The notes under the pieces were generated by a model. That model searched no databases and was not told the origin of the DNA. It worked only from the letters and a program-made list of their open reading frames with translations. A stretch of 5,777 bases of DNA, from contig JAKMFG010000279.1 in assembly GCA_022425565.1 (NCBI GenBank), forward strand, positions 1 to 5,777, in the 5' to 3' direction. Source of the stretch: Alphaproteobacteria bacterium. Lineage in GTDB: Bacteria > Pseudomonadota > Alphaproteobacteria > Puniceispirillales > Puniceispirillaceae. Positions 1 to 5,777 of the stretch are shown here, piece by piece (positions within the stretch are counted from its first letter, which is position 1; each line of letters begins with the position of its first letter). The position numbers were made by a program, and so were the translations under genes.

Positions 1-2443
1 CCTCAATGACATCCTGAGGTGCCGAGCTGATCGGCGCCCTCTTGTCATCATCACCGGCGGCACTGGCTGCATCAGAACCATCTGCAGGGGCCTTGGCATC
101 TTCCGCTGGTGCGGCCTTTGCCTTGGCGGCCTTCTTTGCCGTTTTCTTCTTGGCTGTACCAGCAGATTTTGCAGCCTTTTTGCGGGTTTTCTTTGCCGCT
201 GGCTTGGCCCCGGATTCCGCAGAAGCCGCATCTTCGGCAGCTGCTTCATCGCCAGTGGGTGCATCACCGGCGGCAGCCGCCTCCGGCTCCGGCTTGGACG
301 CCTTCTTGCGGGTGCGGCGCTTCGGCTTGGCCGCGGCATCCTCTTCCGTGGCGTCATCAGCTGGTGCTTCGGCAACTGCGTCAGCATCTGCCTCTTTCGC
401 GCCTGCTGCTGTCTCGTCCACCTCTACGGCAACCTTCTCGGCACTTTTGCCACGACCACGCGAGCGACGCCGCTTCGGCTTAGTCCCGGCAGCGTCACTG
501 GCAGCGTCACTGGCTGACGTTTCGGCAGCATTGCTGTCCGCATCACCATCTGAATTGGCAGCTGCGTCGGCGTCTGCCGGCTCGTCATCATTGGCTGGCC
601 GTTCATTTTCGCCATCGGCGGATGCGTCTGCACCTGCTTCGGCATTGTCACCACCCCGGCGCCGCCGGCGGCGTCCGCCACGGCGGCCACGCTTGCGACG
701 CTTCGGCTGCTCGTCATCGTCCTCGGCAGTCTCTTCGGCCCCGTCCTCAGCCACGTCTGAGGTCTCGTCGTCTGAATCCTCTTCCGCGACCTTGGGCTCA
801 GGCGAGGCGGGCTTGTCCTGCCTGCGCTGCTTCTTGCCCTGCCAGCCGACGCGCTCCACCTCATGTTCGGTGGCGATAAGATTGTCGCCGGCCAGGATAA
901 CGATGTGCATACCAAATCGTTTTTCCAGCGCACTGACGGTGTCGCGCTTGTGGTTCAGGATATAGAGCGCGACATCGCGGTTCATGCTGATCCGCAGCTC
1001 GTCCATTTTGCCTTTGGCTGCTTCGTCCTCGACAACGCGCAGCATTTGCAGCGCCGCCGTCTCGACCGAACGCACGCGACCTGTGCCCTCGCAATGCGGG
1101 CAGACAGATGTGATCGACTCATTGAAGCTGAGGCGTAGCCGCTGGCGAGACATCTCGAGAAGGCCGAAATGGCTGATCGAGCCAATCTGGATGCGGGCGC
1201 GGTCATTGCGCATGGCATCTTTCATGCGGCGCTCGACAGCCTGCTGGTTACGGTTCTCGTCCATGTCGATGAAATCGACGACGATCAATCCGGAGAGGTC
1301 GCGAAGACGCAGCTGGCGCGCCAATTCGTCTGCCGCCTCAAGATTGGTCTTCAGCGCCGTTTCCTCGATATTGCGCTCGCGGGTGGAGCGGCCCGAGTTC
1401 ACATCGATGGCGACAAGCGCTTCTGTCTGGTTGATCACCAGATAGCCGCCGGACTTCAGAGTGACCTGCGGGTTGTGGATGGTATCCATCTGCTGTTCGA
1501 CTTGATAGCGCTGGAATATCGGCACTGTGTCGTCATATTTCTGCACGCGCTTCACATGGCTGGGGATCAGCATCTTCATCTGCGAGCGGGCTTCCTTGTA
1601 GGCGTCCTCGCCCTCGACCAGAACCTCGTCAACCTCACTGGTGTAGAGGTCGCGGATCGACCGCTTAACAAGGTCGCCTTCCTCGTGAATCAGGCTTGGT
1701 GCCTGTGATTCCAGCGTTTTTGTTCTGATGTCGTCCCACAGCTTGGACAGATAGGTATAGTCGCGTGAAATCTCGGGCTTGGTGCGTTTGGCACCGGCCG
1801 TGCGAACGATCACCGCCGTGCCGTCCTGTACGTCGAGGCCGCTGACAATGGTCTTCAACCGCTTGCGGTCAGCTGCATTCGTGATCTTACGGCTGACACC
1901 GCCACGGCGGGTCGAGTTCGGCATCAGCACGCAATAGCGGCCTGCTAGCGACAGATAGGTCGTCAGCGCTGCGCCCTTGTTACCGCGCTCTTCCTTGACG
2001 ACCTGCACCAGCATGATCTGCTTGCGCGAGACCACTTCCTGGATTTTGTACTTGCGGTTCTGTCGCTTCGGGCGAATGTCCTCGTCATCGGTATCCTCGC
2101 CGCCGAGGGTCTCCGGCGCGTCATCGCCGTCCTCGTCGCCGTCTTCGGCATCATTGTCGGCCCGCTCGGCAGCCATCAGCGCCTCACGGTCCTCGATAGG
2201 AATCCGGTAGTAGTCGGGGTGGATTTCGCTGAAGGCGAGGAAGCCCTGGCGGTTGCCGCCATATTCGACAAATGCCGCCTGCAGGGACGGCTCGACGCGT
2301 GTCACGCGAGCGAGATAGACATTGCCCTTAAGCTGCTTCCTGTTTTCAGTCTCGTAATCAAAATCCTCAATGCGGGTTCCGCTTAGAAGAACAACCCGCG
2401 TTTCTTCGCTCTGGCGGGCATCGATCAATAGTCGTTTTGTCAT
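1..2443 (-). CDS. rne: Ribonuclease E, N-terminal 814 residues (3' end outside window)
   Basis: RNase E is the membrane-associated endonuclease that starts bulk mRNA decay, processes rRNA and tRNA precursors and scaffolds the degradosome. I read the frame codon by codon from ATG (2443-2441) to the window edge and found no stop. The protein opens MTKRLLIDARQSEETRVV, typical of the alphaproteobacterial family. The S1 RNA-binding domain (about residues 36-165) carries an acidic insert at 91-132. The 5'-sensor motif VRTAG is at 213-217. The DNase I-like catalytic part has Mg2+ ligands D347 (in AIDVNSGR) and D390 (in VVDFIDM), 43 residues apart as in E. coli D303/D346. The zinc-link CPHCEGTG has C448 and C451. 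From about residue 540 the tail is disordered, rich in Ala/Asp/Glu, with Arg/Lys blocks at 581-598, 655-666, 706-717 and 747-776. An in-frame ATG nine codons upstream is less likely, because family proteins begin near the chosen start. The zinc-link and long tail favour RNase E over RNase G. Confidence 0.97.
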   Translation of the reverse strand, partial: MTKRLLIDARQSEETRVVLLSGTRIEDFDYETENRKQLKGNVYLARVTRVEPSLQAAFVEYGGNRQGFLAFSEIHPDYYRIPIEDREALMAAERADNDAEDGDEDGDDAPETLGGEDTDDEDIRPKRQNRKYKIQEVVSRKQIMLVQVVKEERGNKGAALTTYLSLAGRYCVLMPNSTRRGGVSRKITNAADRKRLKTIVSGLDVQDGTAVIVRTAGAKRTKPEISRDYTYLSKLWDDIRTKTLESQAPSLIHEEGDLVKRSIRDLYTSEVDEVLVEGEDAYKEARSQMKMLIPSHVKRVQKYDDTVPIFQRYQVEQQMDTIHNPQVTLKSGGYLVINQTEALVAIDVNSGRSTRERNIEETALKTNLEAADELARQLRLRDLSGLIVVDFIDMDENRNQQAVERRMKDAMRNDRARIQIGSISHFGLLEMSRQRLRLSFNESITSVCPHCEGTGRVRSVETAALQMLRVVEDEAAKGKMDELRISMNRDVALYILNHKRDTVSALEKRFGMHIVILAGDNLIATEHEVERVGWQGKKQRRQDKPASPEPKVAEEDSDDETSDVAEDGAEETAEDDDEQPKRRKRGRRGGRRRRRRGGDNAEAGADASADGENERPANDDEPADADAAANSDGDADSNAAETSASDAASDAAGTKPKRRRSRGRGKSAEKVAVEVDETAAGAKEADADAVAEAPADDATEEDAAAKPKRRTRKKASKPEPEAAAAGDAPTGDEAAAEDAASAESGAKPAAKKTRKKAAKSAGTAKKKTAKKAAKAKAAPAEDAKAPADGSDAASAAGDDDKRAPISSAPQDVIE
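488..511. repeat. 12-bp perfect tandem duplication in the rne tail
   Basis: GGCAGCGTCACT occurs twice in a row (488-499 and 500-511). On the minus strand it encodes a repeated Ser-Asp-Ala-Ala unit in the disordered tail of RNase E. It is in frame and so length-neutral for the reading frame. It looks like a slippage product in low-complexity coding DNA. Confidence 0.85.
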
Positions 2444-2450
2444 GATGTGG

Positions 2451-2457
2451 TCTCTTT
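2451..2457 (-). promoter_or_regulatory. Ribosome binding site of rne (weak)
   Basis: On the minus strand AAAGAGA lies 7 bases before the ATG at 2443. It matches only part of the consensus Shine-Dalgarno sequence. It supports this ATG over the in-frame ATG at 2470-2468. Confidence 0.5.
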
Positions 2458-2752
2458 TCGGCAAGGCATTGCGCGGTGTCTTCCGTTTGCACGAAAAGAC
2501 CGCGATGCGGCCGGTGTTTGGGCGCGGACGAGTGAATCCAGCGTGCCACAATACCTCGTGCCGGCGTCATAGCCGGTGTCGGTTTGTGAGTGTGGGAGCT
2601 GGTCATCATCATAATCGCGTCAGGTTTCAAAATGTTTTTCAGGCGCCTCTGGCACTAGCCGGCAGCCGCGGGACAGTTAAAAGGTCTGGCATAGCTGCTC
2701 GAGCCGGAGTCGCCCGAGGGATACGTCTTCGTCGCAGCGACCTGGTGCAGCC

Positions 2753-2781
2753 CAGCCTGTATCGGTGGCTACCGATGGCTG
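2753..2781 (-). other. Strong hairpin in the predicted rne 5' leader
   Basis: Read on the minus strand, CAGCC-ATCGGT, loop AGCC, ACCGAT, a 3-base bulge (ACA), then GGCTG. This gives 11 Watson-Crick pairs, with an uninterrupted 6-bp upper stem (2771-2776 with 2761-2766) and a 4-base loop. No T-run follows, so it does not look like a terminator. The position inside the predicted rne leader suggests an RNA structure, perhaps a site where RNase E acts on its own message, as hairpins in the E. coli rne leader do. The same stem can form in a plus-strand RNA, so direction is not proven. Confidence 0.5.
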
Positions 2782-2873
2782 TCCGCCTTGCCTCGTTGGT
2801 CGATCTGAACCGCGGGGCCGCTTACTGCGGGCGCACGGTGACGGCTTTCGGGGCATCCATGTCACGGCTAATA

Positions 2874-2901
2874 TTGACTATATACACCCAAATCGCAAAA
2901 T
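2874..2901 (+). promoter_or_regulatory. Candidate promoter for the amidase-mrcA operon
   Basis: TTGACT (2874-2879) matches the -35 consensus at 5 of 6 positions. It is followed after 16 bases by CAAAAT (2896-2901), a 4 of 6 match to the -10 consensus. The predicted start is near 2908, giving a leader of about 70 nt. It occupies the same bases as the minus-strand rne promoter candidate, so the two polymerase sites could not both be filled at once. Confidence 0.4.
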
Positions 2902-2906
2902 GCCAA
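2877..2906 (-). promoter_or_regulatory. Candidate sigma-70-type promoter for rne
   Basis: On the minus strand, TTGGCA (2906-2901) is a -35-like hexamer and TATAGT (2882-2877) a -10-like hexamer, with an 18-base spacer. TATAGT matches TATAAT at 5 of 6 positions, and TATATA two bases upstream gives an alternative with a 16-base spacer. The predicted start is near 2870, which gives a leader of about 430 nt. E. coli rne also has a long (about 360 nt) leader used for autoregulation. This is inferred from sequence only; it lies in the most AT-rich patch of the intergenic region. Confidence 0.45.
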
Positions 2907-2919
2907 TAACGATAAAGGG

Positions 2920-2949
2920 GTGCCGCGTCCCGATCACTCACCGCGGCGC
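2920..2949 (+). other. GC-rich hairpin in the amidase leader
   Basis: GTGCCGCG (2920-2927) pairs with CGCGGCGC (2942-2949): 8 bp with one G-U, closing a 14-base loop. The loop contains GATCAC, complementary to GTGATC at the amidase start codon. It sits between the predicted transcription start and the ribosome binding site and is not followed by a T-run, so a role in translation is more plausible than termination. Confidence 0.45.
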
Positions 2950-2962
2950 AGACCAATCCGCC

Positions 2963-2969
2963 AGGGGGA
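2963..2969 (+). promoter_or_regulatory. Ribosome binding site of the amidase gene, supporting a GTG start
   Basis: AGGGGGA lies 9 bases before GTG at 2979. It is the best Shine-Dalgarno match near the start. It supports GTG 2979 because no ATG or GTG further in gives both a binding site and a complete signal peptide. Confidence 0.7.
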
Positions 2970-2978
2970 CTCCCGATT

Positions 2979-4304
2979 GTGATCCAAAATTGGTTCCGCC
3001 GCTGTCTCCATGCCGTCACGCATGTGGCGTTTGCTATCCTGTGGCTGGCAGGCCTGCAGGCGCAGGCTGCCGAAAACAGCATTACCGGCCTGCGTCTCGG
3101 CGGTGTCGATATAGACGGCAGCCAGGCGCTTCGTGTTGTCATCGAGACAAGCAATACAGCGAATGCGAAACTGACCCTGCTGACCGACCCCTACCGATTT
3201 GTCATCGACATGCCGGCTACCGACTGGCAGGTGGACGGTATTGCAAAGAGTGGCAGCCTGTCTCGTGCGCCGGCGACCGCCTACCGGTTCGGGATGCCTG
3301 ACCCGCAGACCGGCCGCATTGTGATCGAGATGGACGCACCAGCAGCCCCGGCGCGCCGTTTCACCCTGCCTGCGGTCGGCGGGTCTGGGCATCGCCTTGT
3401 CTTTGATCTGGTCGATCGGGGCCCAACAGCGTTCAGACTGGCAGGCAAGGCGCTTTCGAGAGAAGGGCTGCGCGATTATGCCGGTGCGGGATCGTCATCT
3501 GCGAGCGCAGCGTCTGCGCCCGCCGCCACACCCGCGGCGCAGCAACCAAAGGCCAAGCCGGCGCCGGTTGTGGTGAAAAGGCCGGCAAAGCGGAAAGCCG
3601 CCTCGACGGCGAAAGCCAAATGGACAGTGTTTATCGATCCGGGGCATGGCGGCAAGGATCCCGGCGCCATCGGCCGGTCAAAGACGCTGGAAAAAAAGAT
3701 CACGCTTGCCGCATCGCTGGAGCTTGCCCAGCAACTCCGCGGCACAGGCCTCATCAGGCCGGTCCTGTCCCGGTCCGACGACAGATATCTGAAACTTCGT
3801 CAGCGGATTCAACTGGCACGTGATCAGGAGGCGGACATTTTCATCTCGCTTCATGCCGACGCTGCGCCATCCGCCAAGGCACGCGGTATCTCGGTTTTCA
3901 CTCTTTCCGACACGGCATCTGACAAGGAAGCGGCGCTTCTGGCGAAAAAGGAGAATGATGCAGACCTCATTGGCGGGCCCGACCTGGCGGTCGAAGACCC
4001 GGACGCGGCCGGTGAACTGCTTCGCATGTTCCAGCGGGAATCGATGAACCAGTCGACCTATCTGGCGAACGCCATCCTGCGGCAAATTCGCGATATGCCG
4101 GGGGGCGACCGCCGTGGCCATCGTTTTGCCGGATTTGCCGTGTTAAAAGCTCCTGACATGCCGTCGGTTCTTGTCGAGATGGGGTTCATAACCAACAGTC
4201 AGGACGAAGCCAATCTCAATACCCCGGCGTACCGCACCAAGCTGGTTGAACGGTTGGCGCGGGCAATTGTCTCTTATCTGGTAGAATACGGCCCACAGCG
4301 CTGA
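2979..4304 (+). CDS. amiC: N-acetylmuramoyl-L-alanine amidase, AmiC type (AMIN + Amidase_3)
   Basis: This is a periplasmic zinc hydrolase that cuts the amide bond between N-acetylmuramic acid and the L-Ala of the stem peptide, mainly to split septal peptidoglycan. The 441-residue protein starts at GTG. A signal peptide covers residues 1-30 (RR at 7-8, hydrophobic 16-26, cleavage near AQA|AE). An AMIN domain (about 34-145) would target it to peptidoglycan or the division site. A basic Ala/Pro/Lys linker spans about 168-213. The Amidase_3 domain (215-441) shows zinc ligands H223 (in DPGHGG), E238 (KTLEKK) and H292 (SLHAD), and catalytic E400 (VEMGF). An insert at about 315-375 containing KENDADLIGG resembles the region that holds the autoinhibitory helix of AmiB/AmiC enzymes. 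That implies activation by an EnvC/NlpD-like LytM factor, not encoded here. The gene is intact, and its stop is 10 bases before the mrcA start. AmiA, AmiB and AmiC are hard to separate; the AMIN domain favours AmiB/AmiC. Confidence 0.94.
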   Translation: MIQNWFRRCLHAVTHVAFAILWLAGLQAQAAENSITGLRLGGVDIDGSQALRVVIETSNTANAKLTLLTDPYRFVIDMPATDWQVDGIAKSGSLSRAPATAYRFGMPDPQTGRIVIEMDAPAAPARRFTLPAVGGSGHRLVFDLVDRGPTAFRLAGKALSREGLRDYAGAGSSSASAASAPAATPAAQQPKAKPAPVVVKRPAKRKAASTAKAKWTVFIDPGHGGKDPGAIGRSKTLEKKITLAASLELAQQLRGTGLIRPVLSRSDDRYLKLRQRIQLARDQEADIFISLHADAAPSAKARGISVFTLSDTASDKEAALLAKKENDADLIGGPDLAVEDPDAAGELLRMFQRESMNQSTYLANAILRQIRDMPGGDRRGHRFAGFAVLKAPDMPSVLVEMGFITNSQDEANLNTPAYRTKLVERLARAIVSYLVEYGPQR

Positions 4305-4314
4305 CGGAAATTTC

Positions 4315-5777
4315 ATGACGGGCACCGACCGTGACGACGAATTTGACGAACCTCTTGAACTGACCGACGTGCAATCAAAGCCGCGGAAGAGGTCTTTTCT
4401 TGCGCGGCTTGTCAGCGCGGTCACGGTTCTGGTCAGCCTTCTGTTTCTGGGATTTGTTGCCGCCACCGCAGCGGTCCTCTGGGTGTTCTGGGCCTATGGC
4501 AAGGATCTGCCGGACTATCACCAGCTGGCGAAGTATGAGCCGCCGGTCGCCACGCGCATTCATGCCGGCAACGGCGCGCTGATTGCCGAGCACGCTACCG
4601 AAAAACGCGTTTTCATGCCGGTAGAGGCGATGCCGCCACGGCTGATACAGGCATTTCTGTCGGCCGAGGATAAGGCCTTCTATTCGCATTTCGGAGTTGA
4701 TCCGCGTGCCTTGTTCCGCGCGGTTGTGACGAACGCAATGAACTATGGCACCGGACGGCGCCCCATCGGTGCCTCGACCATCACGCAACAGGTGACGAAG
4801 AACTTCCTGCTCACCAACGAGGTCTCGATCGACAGGAAGATCAAGGAAGCCATACTGTCCTTTCGCATGGAGAGGGCCTTCACCAAGGATCAGATCCTTG
4901 CCCTCTATCTGAACGAGATTTATCTCGGCATGGGCAGCTACGGCGTTGCGGCGGCGGCACTGAACTATTTCGACAAGTCGCTTGACCAGCTGACGCTTGA
5001 GGAAATGGCCTATCTGGCAGCCCTTCCCAAGGCGCCGGCAAACTATCACCCTATCCGCAAGACCCGCGCCGCCACCATCCGCCGTAACTGGGTCCTTGGC
5101 GAGATGCAGCAGAACGGGTTCATCACTACGGATCAGGTGCGCCGCGCCCGTGCCATGCCGTTGCAGATTGCCCGGCAAAGTGGGTTTGATTCCGCCGAGG
5201 CACCCTATTTTGCCGAAGAAGTGCGCCGCGAGGTCGTGTCCCGCTTTGGCGAGGACATGCTCTATGCCGGGGGACTGTCGGTCCGCACGACGCTGGACCC
5301 CGAACTTCAGCATGCGGCGCGCATGGCGCTGCAACGCGGCCTCGAGGCTCTTGATCGTCGTCAGGGATGGCGTGGGGCGCTGACAAGCCATGCTGGCAAT
5401 GGTGACCTTGATGACATTCTGGCGAAACATCAGGCGACCATGCTCGAGGATCATCACGCTGCCTATGTCACCGAGGTGACCAAGGATCAGGCGCAGATCT
5501 ATGTGAATGGCGCGCGTGGCAGAATTCCTTTCCAGCTGGCTTTCTGGGCCTACCCGCCGCGTGGCGAGGATGGTGTCCGGCCTCAACCGTTGAATGATCT
5601 TCGCGATGCGCTCGCCATCGGCGACATCATCATGGTGCAGCCGCCAGAAACCACACCCGACTTGATCCGCGACGGCTTCGAGCCACAGCCGGGTGATTAT
5701 GCACTCTCGCAGCGTCCCTCTGTGGAAGGCGCCATCGTCGCACTTGATCCTCACACCGGCAGGCTGCTGGCAATGAG
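4315..5777 (+). CDS. mrcA: Penicillin-binding protein 1A, N-terminal 487 residues (3' end outside window)
   Basis: This is a bifunctional class A PBP that polymerises lipid II into glycan and cross-links it. It starts at ATG 4315, 10 bases after the amidase stop, with GGAAA at 4306-4310 as a weak ribosome site. An acidic cytoplasmic tail (1-21) and basic patch KPRKR (22-26) precede a membrane anchor at about 32-60. The GT51 glycosyltransferase domain (about 85-265) shows catalytic E118 in EDKAFYSHFG, the GASTITQQ motif at 152-159, RKIKEAI at 174-180 and LYLNEIYLG at 197-205. LDRRQGWRG (346-354) leads into the OB-type domain typical of Gram-negative PBP1A (about 355-450). VEGAIVALDPHTG (470-482) opens the transpeptidase domain. 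Its SxxK serine lies beyond the window, so that activity is inferred from the family. The frame stays open to the last base. ponA is a common synonym. It is probably co-transcribed with the amidase. Confidence 0.96.
   Translation, partial: MTGTDRDDEFDEPLELTDVQSKPRKRSFLARLVSAVTVLVSLLFLGFVAATAAVLWVFWAYGKDLPDYHQLAKYEPPVATRIHAGNGALIAEHATEKRVFMPVEAMPPRLIQAFLSAEDKAFYSHFGVDPRALFRAVVTNAMNYGTGRRPIGASTITQQVTKNFLLTNEVSIDRKIKEAILSFRMERAFTKDQILALYLNEIYLGMGSYGVAAAALNYFDKSLDQLTLEEMAYLAALPKAPANYHPIRKTRAATIRRNWVLGEMQQNGFITTDQVRRARAMPLQIARQSGFDSAEAPYFAEEVRREVVSRFGEDMLYAGGLSVRTTLDPELQHAARMALQRGLEALDRRQGWRGALTSHAGNGDLDDILAKHQATMLEDHHAAYVTEVTKDQAQIYVNGARGRIPFQLAFWAYPPRGEDGVRPQPLNDLRDALAIGDIIMVQPPETTPDLIRDGFEPQPGDYALSQRPSVEGAIVALDPHTGRLLAM

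Larger units (their letters stand above)
2444..2978. other. Divergent intergenic region between rne and the amidase gene
   Basis: This 535-base region separates the two divergent starts. I recognise no protein in it: frames open across it give unfamiliar, arginine- and proline-rich translations. It holds overlapping divergent promoter candidates (2874-2906), probably the long rne 5' leader (about 2444-2870), and a short amidase leader (about 2908-2978). Besides the main hairpin at 2753-2781 there are smaller dyads: CCGGC/GCCGG around a 6-base loop at 2561-2576, and the odd palindrome GTCGCAGCGAC at 2731-2741. No stem followed by a T-run that would suggest a terminator was seen on either strand. 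Confidence 0.7.

Noticed and set aside
42..965. 307-codon plus-strand open frame rich in Ala, Ser and Arg
   Set aside because: It is antisense to the low-complexity rne tail. Alternating Ala/Asp/Lys codons on one strand yield stop-free Ala/Ser/Phe codons on the other.
1169..1708. 179-codon plus-strand open frame
   Set aside because: It is antisense to the catalytic core of RNase E, where the minus-strand frame carries the conserved DVNSG and DFIDM motifs.
2367..2630. 87-codon minus-strand frame overlapping the rne start, a possible upstream ORF
   Set aside because: It is out of frame with rne, has an unfamiliar composition, and I see no clear Shine-Dalgarno sequence. A regulatory uORF cannot be excluded but is unsupported.
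2753..2781. Intrinsic terminator reading of the hairpin
   Set aside because: No T-run follows the stem on either strand, and it lies between divergent genes where no terminator is expected.
2677..2865. 62-codon minus-strand frame starting GTG just after the predicted rne transcription start
   Set aside because: A near-leaderless leader peptide would be intriguing, but the composition looks random and no ribosome site precedes it.
2370..2909. 179-codon plus-strand frame across the intergenic region
   Set aside because: It begins inside the rne coding region and runs through the predicted leader and promoters. The protein is arginine-rich and has no recognisable motif.
4375..5754. 459-codon open frame on the minus strand opposite mrcA
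   Set aside because: It lies wholly inside a clearly recognisable PBP1A gene with all GT51 motifs. Its translation shows no family I recognise, and long antisense frames are common in GC-rich genes.

Overview
This window looks like ordinary chromosomal DNA from an alphaproteobacterium. The evidence is moderately high G+C by eye, an RNase E with an acidic insert in its S1 domain and a long charged tail, and the order rne / divergent N-acetylmuramoyl-L-alanine amidase / penicillin-binding protein 1A, which I recall as common in that class. I cannot name a genus. I see no mobile element, CRISPR array, tRNA or rRNA.

Layout. Positions 1-2443 (minus strand) hold the first 814 codons of rne, encoding ribonuclease E; its 3' end lies beyond base 1. 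Positions 2444-2978 are a 535-base divergent intergenic region. It contains face-to-face promoter candidates that share the same bases (2874-2906). If the minus-strand promoter is correct, the rne mRNA has a leader of about 430 nt with a strong hairpin at 2753-2781. Positions 2979-4304 (plus strand) encode an exported AmiC-type amidase (signal peptide, AMIN domain, basic linker, zinc amidase domain). Ten bases later, 4315 to past 5777 (plus strand) encodes the first 487 residues of a class A penicillin-binding protein 1A (mrcA/ponA): cytoplasmic tail, membrane anchor, glycosyltransferase domain, OB-type domain and the first residues of the transpeptidase domain.

How the genes fit together. 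The amidase and PBP1A form a cell-wall pair, probably co-transcribed: one cuts the peptide stem from glycan strands, the other polymerises and cross-links new strands. RNase E is the core endonuclease of the RNA degradosome and is transcribed away from them. The window is mostly conserved housekeeping sequence. The parts most worth a second look are non-coding: the shared promoter, the structured rne leader, and an inverted repeat that covers the amidase GTG start codon and could form a pseudoknot with an upstream hairpin. The alternating-charge tail of RNase E is the most notable protein feature. No previously undescribed system is evident.
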